Positions 28,751 to 36,956 are shown, counted from the stretch's first letter. The stretch is DNA of 64,000 nucleotides from Bacteroidota bacterium (GCA_021779665.1 JAJYAG010000005.1:1-64000), one strand, 5' to 3'. Made by a program: numbers and translations. The notes: a model not told the origin generated them from the sequence alone.

Positions 28751-29599
28751 TTATTCCCTTATTGTCAAATACATACTTGGACTTTTATACTTATTTATTG
28801 TCCATTTGGCTTCAGTACCCCAGCGATATAATCCTGTCTGATTTTTTTTATTTTTAAACAAAATATAAGCCTTTTGCAGCCTATCATTGATTTTCATTTC
28901 TCTATCCGCATTTAATCCTTGAACCTTTAGCCATTCAAGTGTTAATCCAATTTCAACACTCATAATTAAATTATATTGTTCCAAATCAATGTTTGCCCAC
29001 TCTGATTCATTTGTAAAGGTAATGATTATGTTTTCTGTAAGTTTTTCATCTAAAACTATAGTATCTTTTATGGTACGAATATGTAGTCTAAATAAACTTG
29101 TATCAAATGCCTGGCGTTGGAGCAAGACATGCAAACTACTTATTTTAACAGGTTTTTTACCTAAATCTAATTTTATCCCGATCTCGTACCCCTTTTTAAT
29201 ATAAAGACCACCCCAACCGCTCCAACCTTGAAATTTATTAAAACCTTTTGCTCCAATATCTCTAATTTTGGTGGGTTTTATTACAACCTCATTAAGGACG
29301 TAAGAAGTTTCAACCAATTTAATTTTATTGTCTTTTTGCAATAGTTCTGAAATAGGAAATGACTGTGATTCAAATCCAATCATTGAGAATCTAACAGTGG
29401 AAGATAAATCTATGTTTTTAAATTCAAATTCAAAATATCCTTTCTCATTTGAAATTGTTCCATAAGATGTATTTAAAATACCAATACTTACATATTCCAA
29501 AGGTTCATTGGTTTTAGAGTCAGTTATCTGTCCTTTGATAACTTGCCCATTACTCTCAATACTAAAAAGAAGCAGTATACTAAGCCAAAATAGTTTCAT
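28751..29599 (-). CDS. Exported protein with CarboxypepD_reg-like domain
   Basis: A 282-residue protein with a signal peptide (MKLFWLSILLLFSIESNGQ). A clear carboxypeptidase-regulatory-like domain follows: IKGQITDSKTNEPLEYVSI, then GTISNEKGYFEFEF, FSMIGFESQSFPIS and ETSYVLNEVVIKP. The C-terminal 170 residues are beta-rich and unassigned (FQGWSGWGGLYIKKGYEIGI). TonB-dependent receptors start in a similar way, but no plug or barrel follows, so this is a stand-alone protein. Similar stand-alone proteins are common in Bacteroidota accessory DNA. Confidence 0.75.
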   Translation of the reverse strand: MKLFWLSILLLFSIESNGQVIKGQITDSKTNEPLEYVSIGILNTSYGTISNEKGYFEFEFKNIDLSSTVRFSMIGFESQSFPISELLQKDNKIKLVETSYVLNEVVIKPTKIRDIGAKGFNKFQGWSGWGGLYIKKGYEIGIKLDLGKKPVKISSLHVLLQRQAFDTSLFRLHIRTIKDTIVLDEKLTENIIITFTNESEWANIDLEQYNLIMSVEIGLTLEWLKVQGLNADREMKINDRLQKAYILFKNKKNQTGLYRWGTEAKWTINKYKSPSMYLTIRE

Positions 29600-30147
29600 A
29601 TTATCAATATCATTAATCGGTTGTGGGTGAATTAATTTATAATATTATCTAACTAATACCTTATGCGGATTGCAAATTCTGCAATGTTCCAAGCGGATTT
29701 GCAAAATACTCTTAGCGCTTCGATTTATATTTGCCGCTGAGCTTAGTGAATTACAAATTCACTTATGTTCCAAGCTGAATTGCAAATTCAGCTTAGCTTG
29801 GGACGCATTCTTGTTAGAGTAATCTTTGCCTTTTATAATCAGTTTTTCCTATCAATGGTTTCTTTGACATTGATGTTAGTGTGTTTGTCTTTGGAAAAAG
29901 AAAGTTCTCAGTCTGATCTGTTTGCCAATTTAATCTTGTTAACAATTCATCAGATCCGGAGTCTGTTTCTATGAATATTTTCTTGCAAGGTATCAATGTT
30001 TTATTGTTTAAAATAACAGCTAAGATTGGCGATATGAAAGTAGGAGAATACAGAGCAATTCGTTATCAAGCAACACAGTACTTTATGAGAGCCACAGCCC
30101 TTGAATAACCTATTAAATCCCAATTTTGTATATTGCATTATGGGCAG
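29600..30147. other. 548-base gap with REP-like palindromes; no supported gene
   Basis: Palindromes are gcggattgcaaattctgc (29664-29681), gtgaattacaaattcac (29746-29762) and gctgaattgcaaattcagc (29774-29792). A shared block, cttagcgcttcgatttatat, sits at 29711. A 60-codon minus frame (29814-29996, TTG start) has no recognisable content and may be a gene remnant. Confidence 0.6.
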
Positions 30148-30867
30148 TTATTTTTTCAGTCCGCATACCTCAATTAATTTTCCTTTTCTTAATTCATTCA
30201 AAGAGAATGTTGCAAACTTAACAGTATCTGTTTTTGGTATCTCTGTTATATTGTAAAAAATGAAATCGCTATTATTCTTTAATTTGACTGAGTAGTTATT
30301 CGCAAAACTTCCAGGTTTATAAATACCTATAAAGACACAAAAATTTATTGAATCGGTATAAAAAACTGCATTCGAATAGTCATTGCCACATTTAAACTGG
30401 ACTTCTGAAATATAATTACCATCATCTGTTTTGTAAGAGCCGGCAGGATAATAATCAGCGTCGCACTTTATTGAATTTGTACCGAATAGAGGCATTGTCT
30501 TTTTGCAGTTTTTGTCCGTATGATGAAATTGAAATAATTGGCTTTTAATAATCGTCTTTTGTTCAATTGTATCACTTAAAAGTGAGGATTTAAAGTTATA
30601 GACTTCAACTGTCTCTCCCTTTAGCTTTGCATCAAATTTTTCGTGTTCATCGTAAGATCCAATTTTTTGTCTGAAAGTTATAGAATCCGTTAAGTAACAT
30701 TCTGTCAATTCCCCGAAAACACCCGCACAAAAAGTTCGATATCTTTCTAAGTAAAGTCCTTTAGCTATTTCATTTGTTCCAATATTATCACAACATTTTG
30801 TATCACTGCTCAAACAACCTGAAAGTAATAAAGATGAAACAATAAATAGTATAACTATAAATCTCAT
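30148..30867 (-). CDS. Lipoprotein of unknown function, 239 residues
   Basis: The ATG at 30867 is chosen because it gives a lipoprotein signal (MRFIVILFIVSSLLLSGC). The frame stays open 48 codons further upstream, but that part is the attC-like inter-gene repeat. The mature protein has several cysteines (KCCDN, YRTFCAGVFGELTEC, QFKCGND) that could form disulfides in the periplasm. No domain recognised. Confidence 0.55.
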   Translation of the reverse strand: MRFIVILFIVSSLLLSGCLSSDTKCCDNIGTNEIAKGLYLERYRTFCAGVFGELTECYLTDSITFRQKIGSYDEHEKFDAKLKGETVEVYNFKSSLLSDTIEQKTIIKSQLFQFHHTDKNCKKTMPLFGTNSIKCDADYYPAGSYKTDDGNYISEVQFKCGNDYSNAVFYTDSINFCVFIGIYKPGSFANNYSVKLKNNSDFIFYNITEIPKTDTVKFATFSLNELRKGKLIEVCGLKK

Positions 30868-31025
30868 TGTCAGCTCTTTTTTATAATTGCCTATAACAGG
30901 ACGCAACATGGCCTGAAAGGGAGTGCGGGCCGCGTCTTTATCCCACGGTAAGAAATTTGAAGCGGGAGAGGAGCTTTGCATACCTCTGAAGCCTTTTTGG
31001 CTATATTGCATATTGGGCGTAGATT
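30868..31025. repeat. attC-like imperfect inverted repeat between two genes
   Basis: On the + strand the left end GCCTATAACAGGACGCAACA, continuing TGGCC, is an imperfect inverted match to the right end GGCTATATTGCATATTGGGC. The site follows the stop of one minus gene and ends just before the next. Its inner part, gagctttgcatacctctgaa, recurs at 28691. The length (about 130 bases) and the two-arm layout fit integron attC sites, but the core bases diverge from GTTRRRY. Confidence 0.4.
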
Positions 31026-31811
31026 TTATTTTATCTTTCTTAAATGATGCGTAACTCCATTGTCAAAATCATAAAGATAAATTGCTTTTGGGGCAATACA
31101 CACAATCCTAAATTCCTTTCTCTTATTTAATAAAAGTACTCCTTTCCCTTCAAAATCTATTGTGTCAGTTACTTTGGTATTATTATCAGAATCAACAATC
31201 TTCAGTTTTTTAGTTTCTAAATCACCACTTATTTGCCACTCATTATTCAAATCTTTGTCAACAAATGCAAATTGACTTATACTATCTGGCATCCAATGAC
31301 CATTAATTAAAGAATGTCCTGCAATTAGCCAATATCCAACGGATTTTTCTTCAATTTCTGCATAATGAAGCGTGTATGGTGTAATCAAGCAATCAATATT
31401 TTCAATTTTTTTAAAATTATTCCTAAATGATGAATTATTAACAATTAATACGGTTGATTCTTTGTTTACCAGTTCAGTAAAATAAATCATTCCAAGTTCA
31501 GGATAACAAGCAATTATTTCGATATCTGAAGAATCATTATTAAATATTAGTCCTAAAAATATTACTTTATCAAATTCGTCTTCCTGATAAACCGTTGTGT
31601 CTGGCGAAATAATTAACTGATAAATGTCGGTTATTTTCGAAGTATCATTTTCTAATTCCATTGGGGTTAAGAAATCAATAATTTTTCTTTGACAATCTCT
31701 GTTAAGATTAATTGATTTTAACAAATAATCAGCTTGGAAAGGGGACTGTTTATCAGAATCTGCACAGCTCCAAGAAATCAATACTATAAATGCTGCAATA
31801 CAAATCCTCAT
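31026..31811 (-). CDS. Lipoprotein of unknown function, 261 residues
   Basis: The ATG at 31811 is preferred over an in-frame ATG 15 bases upstream because it gives a compact lipoprotein signal (MRICIAAFIVLISWSC). The body has beta-rich segments such as EFDKVIFLGLIFNNDSSDIE and a C-terminal KAIYLYDFDNGVTHHLRKI. Family unrecognised. The gene is bracketed by inverted TATTGGGCGTA / TACGCCCAATA sequences, one on each side, which is how a recombined cassette would look. Confidence 0.5.
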   Translation of the reverse strand: MRICIAAFIVLISWSCADSDKQSPFQADYLLKSINLNRDCQRKIIDFLTPMELENDTSKITDIYQLIISPDTTVYQEDEFDKVIFLGLIFNNDSSDIEIIACYPELGMIYFTELVNKESTVLIVNNSSFRNNFKKIENIDCLITPYTLHYAEIEEKSVGYWLIAGHSLINGHWMPDSISQFAFVDKDLNNEWQISGDLETKKLKIVDSDNNTKVTDTIDFEGKGVLLLNKRKEFRIVCIAPKAIYLYDFDNGVTHHLRKIK

Positions 31812-31978
31812 GTTATTAAAAGTCATTCTTTATGGTTTGTTTAGTGACTGTATGGTTCTTTTAATTTACGCCCAATATCCCAATAACGCACTATCTTACT
31901 TATAATCTTATGTATTGGCTGCATGACGAGTTCTTAGGCTATTAGATGTTTTTTTTCTAAATATAAGTGAATTTAAAT

Positions 31979-32186
31979 ATTTGTAAACACTGTTGTCCGG
32001 GAAAAAAAGAGATTTCTCCCGATGGTCGAAATGACAGGGCTTTTAAAATGTCCAAAATGGATGATGCTTAGCTGGCGGCGAAGCCGCCAGCTAAGCATCA
32101 TCCTCACCCTAACTACTTTATTGTCATTTCGAATGCAATGAGAAATCTATAATAGTGATTTGCAAACGTTGTTCCCGGAAAAATAT
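31979..32186. repeat. Nested palindromic element with a perfect 21-bp hairpin
   Basis: The centre is a perfect hairpin, 32059-32079 paired with 32083-32103, with a GAA loop (core gctggcggc gaa gccgccagc). Outside it lies a longer imperfect inverted pair, 32010-32036 and 32122-32148 (agatttct ... cgaaatgaca). Outermost are near-direct copies of a block with cgttgttcccgg or actgttgtccgg. The layout suggests a non-autonomous mobile or REP-type element. Confidence 0.7.
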
Positions 32187-32352
32187 ACACGAAACAACTA
32201 TTGCCCGGTAATTGATAAAATTAATTGTAATGCAAACAGCGCCAACCATCACTCCGCTGTTTGCTTTTTAGCTGTTAAGCTTCGGCTGTTGCAGATTTTG
32301 CTTTGGAGCGTTTCATCTGTACGCCTGGGATAAGGTCAGGTGAAAAGTTACA

Positions 32353-32669
32353 CTGAAAGGTAGGATGTTTTTTCTTCAACCTTATTAACGAACATTGAAA
32401 GGTTATTAAGTTTTCCTTCAACATTGGGAGATAAATTTGAAGGATTGGAGGACTTTCTTTCAAGGTTAAAAAGTAGCGTTGAATGGTTACGAGGTTTCCC
32501 TTCAAGGATAAAAGATTACATTGAAAGGTTGGAAGACTTTCCTTCAAGGTTACAAAGTTATGTTGAATGGTTGGGAGGTTTTGCTTCAAAGTTACAAGCT
32601 AACGTTGAAACGTTAGAAGGGTTTATTGCATGGTTACCAGATAACGCTTCTTCGCTGGAAGATATTTAA
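32353..32669. repeat. Tandem array of seven 42-bp units, open on both strands
   Basis: Units start at 32353, 32395, 32437, 32479, 32521, 32563 and 32605, each exactly 42 bases, with a shortened eighth. Most begin ttgaa and carry cttcaa near the middle. Because 42 is a multiple of three, both strands have 14-residue-repeat frames. The + frame (32424-32669) repeats like VEWLGGFASKLQAN. The minus frame (32275-32589) repeats like NLPTIQHNFVTLKE and ends MKRSKAKSATAEA. Both frames would need a TTG start. The units differ in many bases but never in length, which suggests frame is or was under selection. Confidence 0.75.
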
Positions 32670-32803
32670 CATGAAAAAACAGGAAAAAAAGCATAAAAAA
32701 CGGGTTCTTTATTATTCGCCAAAACCTAGTAAACATTAATAAAACAGCGTATTACCAAAATTTTTTATTTTAAAACCGAAACATACAATACCCTACAACC
32801 GTA

Positions 32804-32844
32804 AACGTGAATGTTTAAAAATCACTAACCCAAACATTAACGTT
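32804..32844 (+). promoter_or_regulatory. Inverted repeat abutting the ATG of the 121-residue gene
   Basis: The arms aacgtgaatgttt (32804-32816) and aaacattaacgtt (32832-32844) pair at 12 of 13 positions across a 15-base loop. The ATG follows immediately. It could be a repressor site or an RNA hairpin limiting translation. Confidence 0.5.
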
Positions 32845-33210
32845 ATGGCTTATCGAAAAAGACAACAGTCCGCCGAAGTGGACAAAGCTAACAAAAGAAT
32901 TGACGGACTTATGTCCATTGTACCCGAAGTTGAACTTGGATCCGACCTTACCCTTGCTGCTTACAGGAGCAAAATTGAAGAGGTGGAAAAACGAACCAAG
33001 AGTCATAATACCTTATTAACAGAGGTAGACACATCGTTAACCCTGCTCGAAAGAGCTGAAAGAGAACTGGCCGATTATTCGGAACGTATGCTCAGCGGTG
33101 TTGGCAGTAAATATGGTTTCGACAGTATTGAATACGAAAAAGCCGGTGGAGTTCGCAAAAGTGAAATAAGACGCCCTGCCCGCAGAAATGGAAGTGTTCT
33201 TGCCAAATAA
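32845..33210 (+). CDS. Small charged helical protein, function unknown
   Basis: A 121-residue soluble protein, one of few + strand genes in the accessory block. It is mostly helical (KIEEVEKRTKSHNTLLTEVD, then SLTLLERAERELADYSERM), probably a short coiled coil, with a basic tail RKSEIRRPARRNGSVLAK that could contact nucleic acid. No family recognised. It has its own inverted repeat upstream and a strong terminator downstream, so it is an independently transcribed unit. The 42-bp tandem array ends 175 bases upstream. Confidence 0.65.
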   Translation: MAYRKRQQSAEVDKANKRIDGLMSIVPEVELGSDLTLAAYRSKIEEVEKRTKSHNTLLTEVDTSLTLLERAERELADYSERMLSGVGSKYGFDSIEYEKAGGVRKSEIRRPARRNGSVLAK

Positions 33211-33236
33211 ATAAAAATAAAAACTGTGTTAAACGA

Positions 33237-33265
33237 AGCTCCGGGTAACCCCGGGGCTTTTTTTG
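33237..33265 (+). terminator. Intrinsic terminator after the 121-residue gene
   Basis: A 9-bp stem, agctccggg with cccggggct (one G-T pair), has a 4-base loop and is followed by a run of seven T residues. It begins 26 bases after the stop codon. Confidence 0.88.
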
Positions 33266-33329
33266 TGTTTAAAAGCGAGGGATGTCATATTTCAGATACA
33301 TTTCAAAATCTTCTTTATTCATAGATTTG

Positions 33330-34124
33330 TCAATAATATCCGTAATGTTCATATTGAAATTCTTGTGCTCTTCTGAGGTAAAATATATCTGTGATTAGCT
33401 TGTCAAGTTCATCAACAATTTTGTTAAGTTTTTTTGTTCGTTCAACTTTCTCTTTTCCCAACGTATTGAAATCGATTTTACTTTCGTCTTCTATGAGTTG
33501 CCGCAGAGATTTTATGTAAAGCCCCTTTTGCATGGTGATGTCATAAGTTTTGGAAATGTTGTCTTTGGTTTTTGGTAGCAAATAAATAGAATATTCTGCA
33601 TAACCTAAAATGCGGCTGCATTGATGACCAAAGTAAGTTCCGCCATATTCAAAATGCCCAAAAAGCGAGTTGATGTTTAAGTAAATGTCTATGAGCTTTA
33701 GCCGTTGGATTGCAAATTCCTTGATACCATTCTTCTGCTTAAGAAAATAAGCATACAATATGTAATACTCATCTTGTCCCACTTCACTACCAAACGTTAA
33801 ATGAATTTTGTTGCCATTGCGGTCCACAATGTCCTTCCAAATATCATTACCAAAATAAGTCAAGTCTGGGTTTTGAACATTGTCACTGTACAAGGCAGGA
33901 AAATTATCTACTATCAGATTGAACTCATTCCTGCTGTATTTTAAAGTGTCGCCAGTTTCGGTTGCTATTATAATAGTGTCTTGTTCAGTGTAATATTTTG
34001 AATTGTTGACCTTTTGTATTTTGGTGTTTTCATCAGCAGTATTTGTCCTGTCGAGCTGCCTGGACTGGTTGTTACAACTTAAAAGTAAAACAATTACTGT
34101 TACTTTATAAATTATCTGTTTCAT
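33330..34124 (-). CDS. Lipoprotein of unknown function, 264 residues
   Basis: The lipoprotein signal (MKQIIYKVTVIVLLLSC) puts the modified cysteine at residue 17. The mature part starts with a Ser/Asn/Thr-rich linker, then mixed secondary structure (FGSEVGQDEYYILYAYFLK) and a helical C-terminus (KVERTKKLNKIVDELDKLI). No domain assigned. It is converged on by the small + strand gene and its terminator. Confidence 0.55.
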   Translation of the reverse strand: MKQIIYKVTVIVLLLSCNNQSRQLDRTNTADENTKIQKVNNSKYYTEQDTIIIATETGDTLKYSRNEFNLIVDNFPALYSDNVQNPDLTYFGNDIWKDIVDRNGNKIHLTFGSEVGQDEYYILYAYFLKQKNGIKEFAIQRLKLIDIYLNINSLFGHFEYGGTYFGHQCSRILGYAEYSIYLLPKTKDNISKTYDITMQKGLYIKSLRQLIEDESKIDFNTLGKEKVERTKKLNKIVDELDKLITDIFYLRRAQEFQYEHYGYY

Positions 34125-34269
34125 GGCCCGTTTCTAAAATAGACACTAATATCGGAAAAAACCAAATTACTCTCTGTGGTCTGAGGAGGCTCTGTTGAAA
34201 ATTATTGTTGTTTTAAATTCTACATTTTTACCGGATAGCGTATTAGAAGGTGGGCGGCCTTCTGAAAAT

Positions 34270-34480
34270 GGCGTTAAGAAAACAAAAGAATGGCCGTCGC
34301 GAGGGGATTGAAGCGGTTTAAGAACGAATATTTTAGCCTTCAGTAAATAATTATGAGGAGGTATAATGTAAAAATAGGTAATCAATAGCGGCTTATCCCC
34401 GCAGCAGGTCAATCTTTTGTTTTTAGCCAATTTTCATGAAGCCTGGACTTTTTGGTCCTTTTGTGTCATGACAAAAGGAC
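34270..34480. repeat. Long hairpin element, copy A
   Basis: The left arm (34270-34320, ggcgttaagaaaacaaaaga...) pairs with the right arm (34385-34428, ...tcttttgtttttagcc) around a 65-base variable centre. A separate near-palindrome, gtccttttgtgtcatgacaa and so on, closes one end at 34455-34480. Copy B is at 38384-38597. Inside the arms, gggga here pairs with tcccc, while copy B has ggaga pairing with tctcc, a compensatory change. Read on the minus strand the element mimics an ORF, but this copy has an in-frame TGA after the MTQKDQKVQAS-like start. Confidence 0.75.
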
Positions 34481-34560
34481 AAGAACATTGTATTTGATCT
34501 TCATTTCTATACAACATAGCCTCTGATGACTGTGGACTAACCTATTTCTTAAGAGCCTAA

Positions 34561-35190
34561 TTAAAATAAATTAAATCCGAAATGTAATCCAGGTTCTCCC
34601 AAGATGAATTTAGACCATTTATCGTCTAACTGTTTAAATCCATCAGGCAATTTTGTGTGAAAAGCACGGTGAGTAATTGCAATTGATGGTTGAATAAAGA
34701 ATCTGTCCTTAAAAAGTTTGATGTGATAACCAAAACGATATGTGTTGAAAATCTGAAAGCCATTATCTATTTTTTTGTTTTTGTCGTTTACAAAATTTTG
34801 CAAAGTAGGCATTACATTAAGTTCGACATATAAACCTTTCCGCAAAAATCGTGTGTAAGCCATTGAAATGCCATACTCGCGAACATAGCCGGGAAATTTT
34901 TCTTCGGGTTTTCCGTAGGATTTATTAAAAAACGGATGAATACCATTCGGCCAGGCATATTTCCAGGTTTTTGGTTCTAATGTAATTACATCCTTTCCAG
35001 TAATTCTATAGCCTATATTTAGTTGAACAAAGTCGGGGGGATTTGTGGGAGCCAAATTACCCAATAAAAACAAAGTGCTGCCAACGAACCATCGTTTGTA
35101 AGTGCTGTCTGTTTCTGCATATTGTGCTTTGAGGAGGAGCGTACTTGCCATCATTAGGACAAAACCAACGAATAAAATTTTCTTTTGCAT
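34561..35190 (-). CDS. Exported protein, probable outer-membrane barrel, 209 residues
   Basis: The signal peptide is MQKKILFVGFVLMMASTLLLKAQ. Alternating aromatic strands follow (FVQLNIGYRITGKDVITLEP, ISMAYTRFLRKGLYVELNV, FNTYRFGYHIKLFKDRFFIQ), and the chain ends HFGFNLF with a terminal phenylalanine, as outer-membrane barrels often do. No family name recognised. It follows the Crp-type regulator gene on the same strand (80-base gap), so the two may be linked. Confidence 0.62.
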   Translation of the reverse strand: MQKKILFVGFVLMMASTLLLKAQYAETDSTYKRWFVGSTLFLLGNLAPTNPPDFVQLNIGYRITGKDVITLEPKTWKYAWPNGIHPFFNKSYGKPEEKFPGYVREYGISMAYTRFLRKGLYVELNVMPTLQNFVNDKNKKIDNGFQIFNTYRFGYHIKLFKDRFFIQPSIAITHRAFHTKLPDGFKQLDDKWSKFILGEPGLHFGFNLF

Positions 35191-35270
35191 ATTTTTCCTT
35201 TAGGTTAAACGATACTGCAAAAGTAGATTGGCGATGGACTTAAAATCGTTCACTTAAGTGAAGAAATGAT

Positions 35271-35852
35271 TTACTCTTTGCTCTTTTCCAATATTCTTGA
35301 CCTTAGTCTGCTTAATGATTGTGGCTTGATACCCAAATAACTCGCTAACTGATGTTGTGGTACACGCTGAATAAGATCCGGTCTTTTTTGTAATAGGTTC
35401 AGGTATCGTTGTTCGGGCGAAGAAGTCTTAAACTCGTCAAAGTCTATTCGTTGTTTAGCTAACAATTCTTCCGACAACATTCTGCACATTATTTCAAACT
35501 TTGGAAACTTACTGTTTATTTCTGCTTCCATTTCAGAATTTGAAACTGTAAGAGTAGTGTCTTCAACACAACTAATGAAATATTCAGAAGGAGTTTTATT
35601 GATAACACAATGAGGTGTGAAGGCGTCCATTTCTGTGCAGAAAGCAGTTGTTTTCTCTTCTCCGTCTTTGATATAATAAACCCTGATACAGCCCTTTAAA
35701 ACAAAATAGCTCTCTTTCGATTTCTGTCCTTCACGGAGCAAAACCGTCCCCTTCTTTACCGATTGAAACAGGTCTGTCGAAAGTATTGCGTTTCTCTCAT
35801 CTTCTGTCAGAGAAATGTATTTAGATATAAAGTCAAATACCAAGTCTTTCAT
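35271..35852 (-). CDS. Crp/Fnr family transcriptional regulator
   Basis: A 193-residue regulator. Residues 20-110 form the cyclic-nucleotide-binding-type beta-roll (GTVLLREGQKSKESYFVLKG, IRVYYIKDGEEKTTAF). The C-terminal helix-turn-helix is RVPQHQLASYLGIKPQSLSRLRSRI. This short form is typical of Bacteroidota Crp/Fnr proteins, which usually lack the arginine that binds cAMP phosphate, so a ligand cannot be inferred. It may control the adjacent barrel protein gene. A 27-bp motif shared with 17381-17407 lies about 97 bases upstream. Confidence 0.88.
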   Translation of the reverse strand: MKDLVFDFISKYISLTEDERNAILSTDLFQSVKKGTVLLREGQKSKESYFVLKGCIRVYYIKDGEEKTTAFCTEMDAFTPHCVINKTPSEYFISCVEDTTLTVSNSEMEAEINSKFPKFEIMCRMLSEELLAKQRIDFDEFKTSSPEQRYLNLLQKRPDLIQRVPQHQLASYLGIKPQSLSRLRSRILEKSKE

Positions 35853-35948
35853 TGTATTTTATGTTATTACTGTTACACTTGCCACAAACGATTGGTGGTA
35901 TGAAAAGTTTAGTCTTAGTTTGTGTTAGATTTATGCTGTTGATATTTA

Positions 35949-35975
35949 CCACCAATATACAAAATTCCTGATTCG
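35949..35975. promoter_or_regulatory. 27-bp upstream motif, copy 2
   Basis: The sequence ccaatatacaaaattcctga and its flanks match 17381-17407 at 24 of 27 bases. It lies 97 bases upstream of the Crp-type gene start. Confidence 0.4.
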
Positions 35976-36064
35976 TCCGATAGACTGAGTAACCTTCCGG
36001 AAAAAGTACTCTACTTTAGGTTGTTTTTATATTACATTACATATATTTAGAAAAAAACAATTCC

Positions 36065-36754
36065 ATGAAAAAATCCATCTTATCAATCGTTAGTGCTTTT
36101 ATCGTCATCATCAACTGCGCATCACAAACTCCGATTAACCAGGAGCTGAAGAAGGAACTGGCCCAGATTCTGTTTACCGATCAAATTTACCGGGAACTGC
36201 ATGATCCCCGGATTACCGATGTACGACGCCTTGAAATTGCCAGATTAACAAATCACACTCCTGAAGATTTACAAAAGAATTTATATTTTATAATGAAGGA
36301 TACCGATTCAGCGAATCTTGCAAGAGTTGAGAAAATCGTTGAGCAGTATGGCTATCCGGGAAAAACCCTGGTGGGCGAACCAGAAAACATCGCAGTATTT
36401 TATGTAATTCAGCATGCCCCAGATAAGATTCCTCAATATTACCCATTGATTGAAGAGGCTGCGAAGAAAGGAGAACTCCCCTTTCGTTTGACAGCCATGA
36501 TGCTCGACCGGATGCTTGCCGACGAAGGCAAGGAACAGATTTATGGCACCCAGATTTATAGCAGAAGAATAACTAACAAAGAAACCGGAAAGGAAGAAAA
36601 CTTCATGTATGTTGTTCCCATCAAAGATCCCCAAAATGTAAACCAAAGGCGAAAAGAAGCAGGCTTTGATACAACAGTCGAAGAGAATGCAAAAGATTTT
36701 GGTATGGATTACAAGGTGTATAGTTATGAGGAGTTGAAGAAGATATTGGAATAG
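36065..36754 (+). CDS. DUF6624 domain exported protein
   Basis: A 229-residue protein with a signal peptide ending near NCASQ; NCAS could be a lipobox. The body matches the DUF6624 pattern: a helical start, VEKIVEQYGYPGKTLVGEP, then the VIQHAPDKIPQYYPLIEEA histidine-aspartate stretch, DRMLADEGKEQIYGTQI, and the late VVPIKDPQNVNQRRKEAGF. Family function is unknown. It is a single-gene unit. Confidence 0.75.
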   Translation: MKKSILSIVSAFIVIINCASQTPINQELKKELAQILFTDQIYRELHDPRITDVRRLEIARLTNHTPEDLQKNLYFIMKDTDSANLARVEKIVEQYGYPGKTLVGEPENIAVFYVIQHAPDKIPQYYPLIEEAAKKGELPFRLTAMMLDRMLADEGKEQIYGTQIYSRRITNKETGKEENFMYVVPIKDPQNVNQRRKEAGFDTTVEENAKDFGMDYKVYSYEELKKILE

Positions 36755-36790
36755 ACCACGGTCGACAGACGGCAGACGACGGCAAACAGC

Positions 36791-36929
36791 CACCTCACCC
36801 CCTGCCCCTCTCCTTGAGGAGAGGGGTGACGCTCCGATGAGGATTAGTCGCAAAATTTAAAATTATGTTAAAGACACTTTTGTTTGAGGGACAGTTCCCT
36901 CTCCTTGAGGAGAGGGTTAGGGTGAGGTG
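36791..36929. repeat. Palindromic repeat on the 5' side of the DUF559 gene
   Basis: A 139-bp element that starts cacctcaccccctgcccctc and ends gggttagggtgaggtg, so its ends are inverted copies. It contains inner palindromes of the type ctctccttgaggagag. A matching element follows the DUF559 gene. Confidence 0.85.
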
Positions 36930-36956
36930 AAAAAACATGCTTTACGATTATATTAT

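Noticed and set aside
29765..29996. Short frames on both strands in the 548-base gap
   Set aside because: They have no recognisable domain, lack good starts and partly overlap REP-like palindromes; at most a gene remnant.
30868..31011. 48-residue N-terminal extension of the lipoprotein ending at 30148
   Set aside because: It is translated inter-gene repeat and would place the lipoprotein signal inside the chain.
32353..32669. CRISPR-like array
   Set aside because: The units are contiguous 42-bp tandem copies with no unique spacers and no cas genes nearby.
34167..34430. 87-codon minus-strand frame, similar to 38323-38586
   Set aside because: Both frames are read through the hairpin element. 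Their shared residues come from its conserved arms, copy A has an in-frame TGA near the natural start, and the centres are unrelated.
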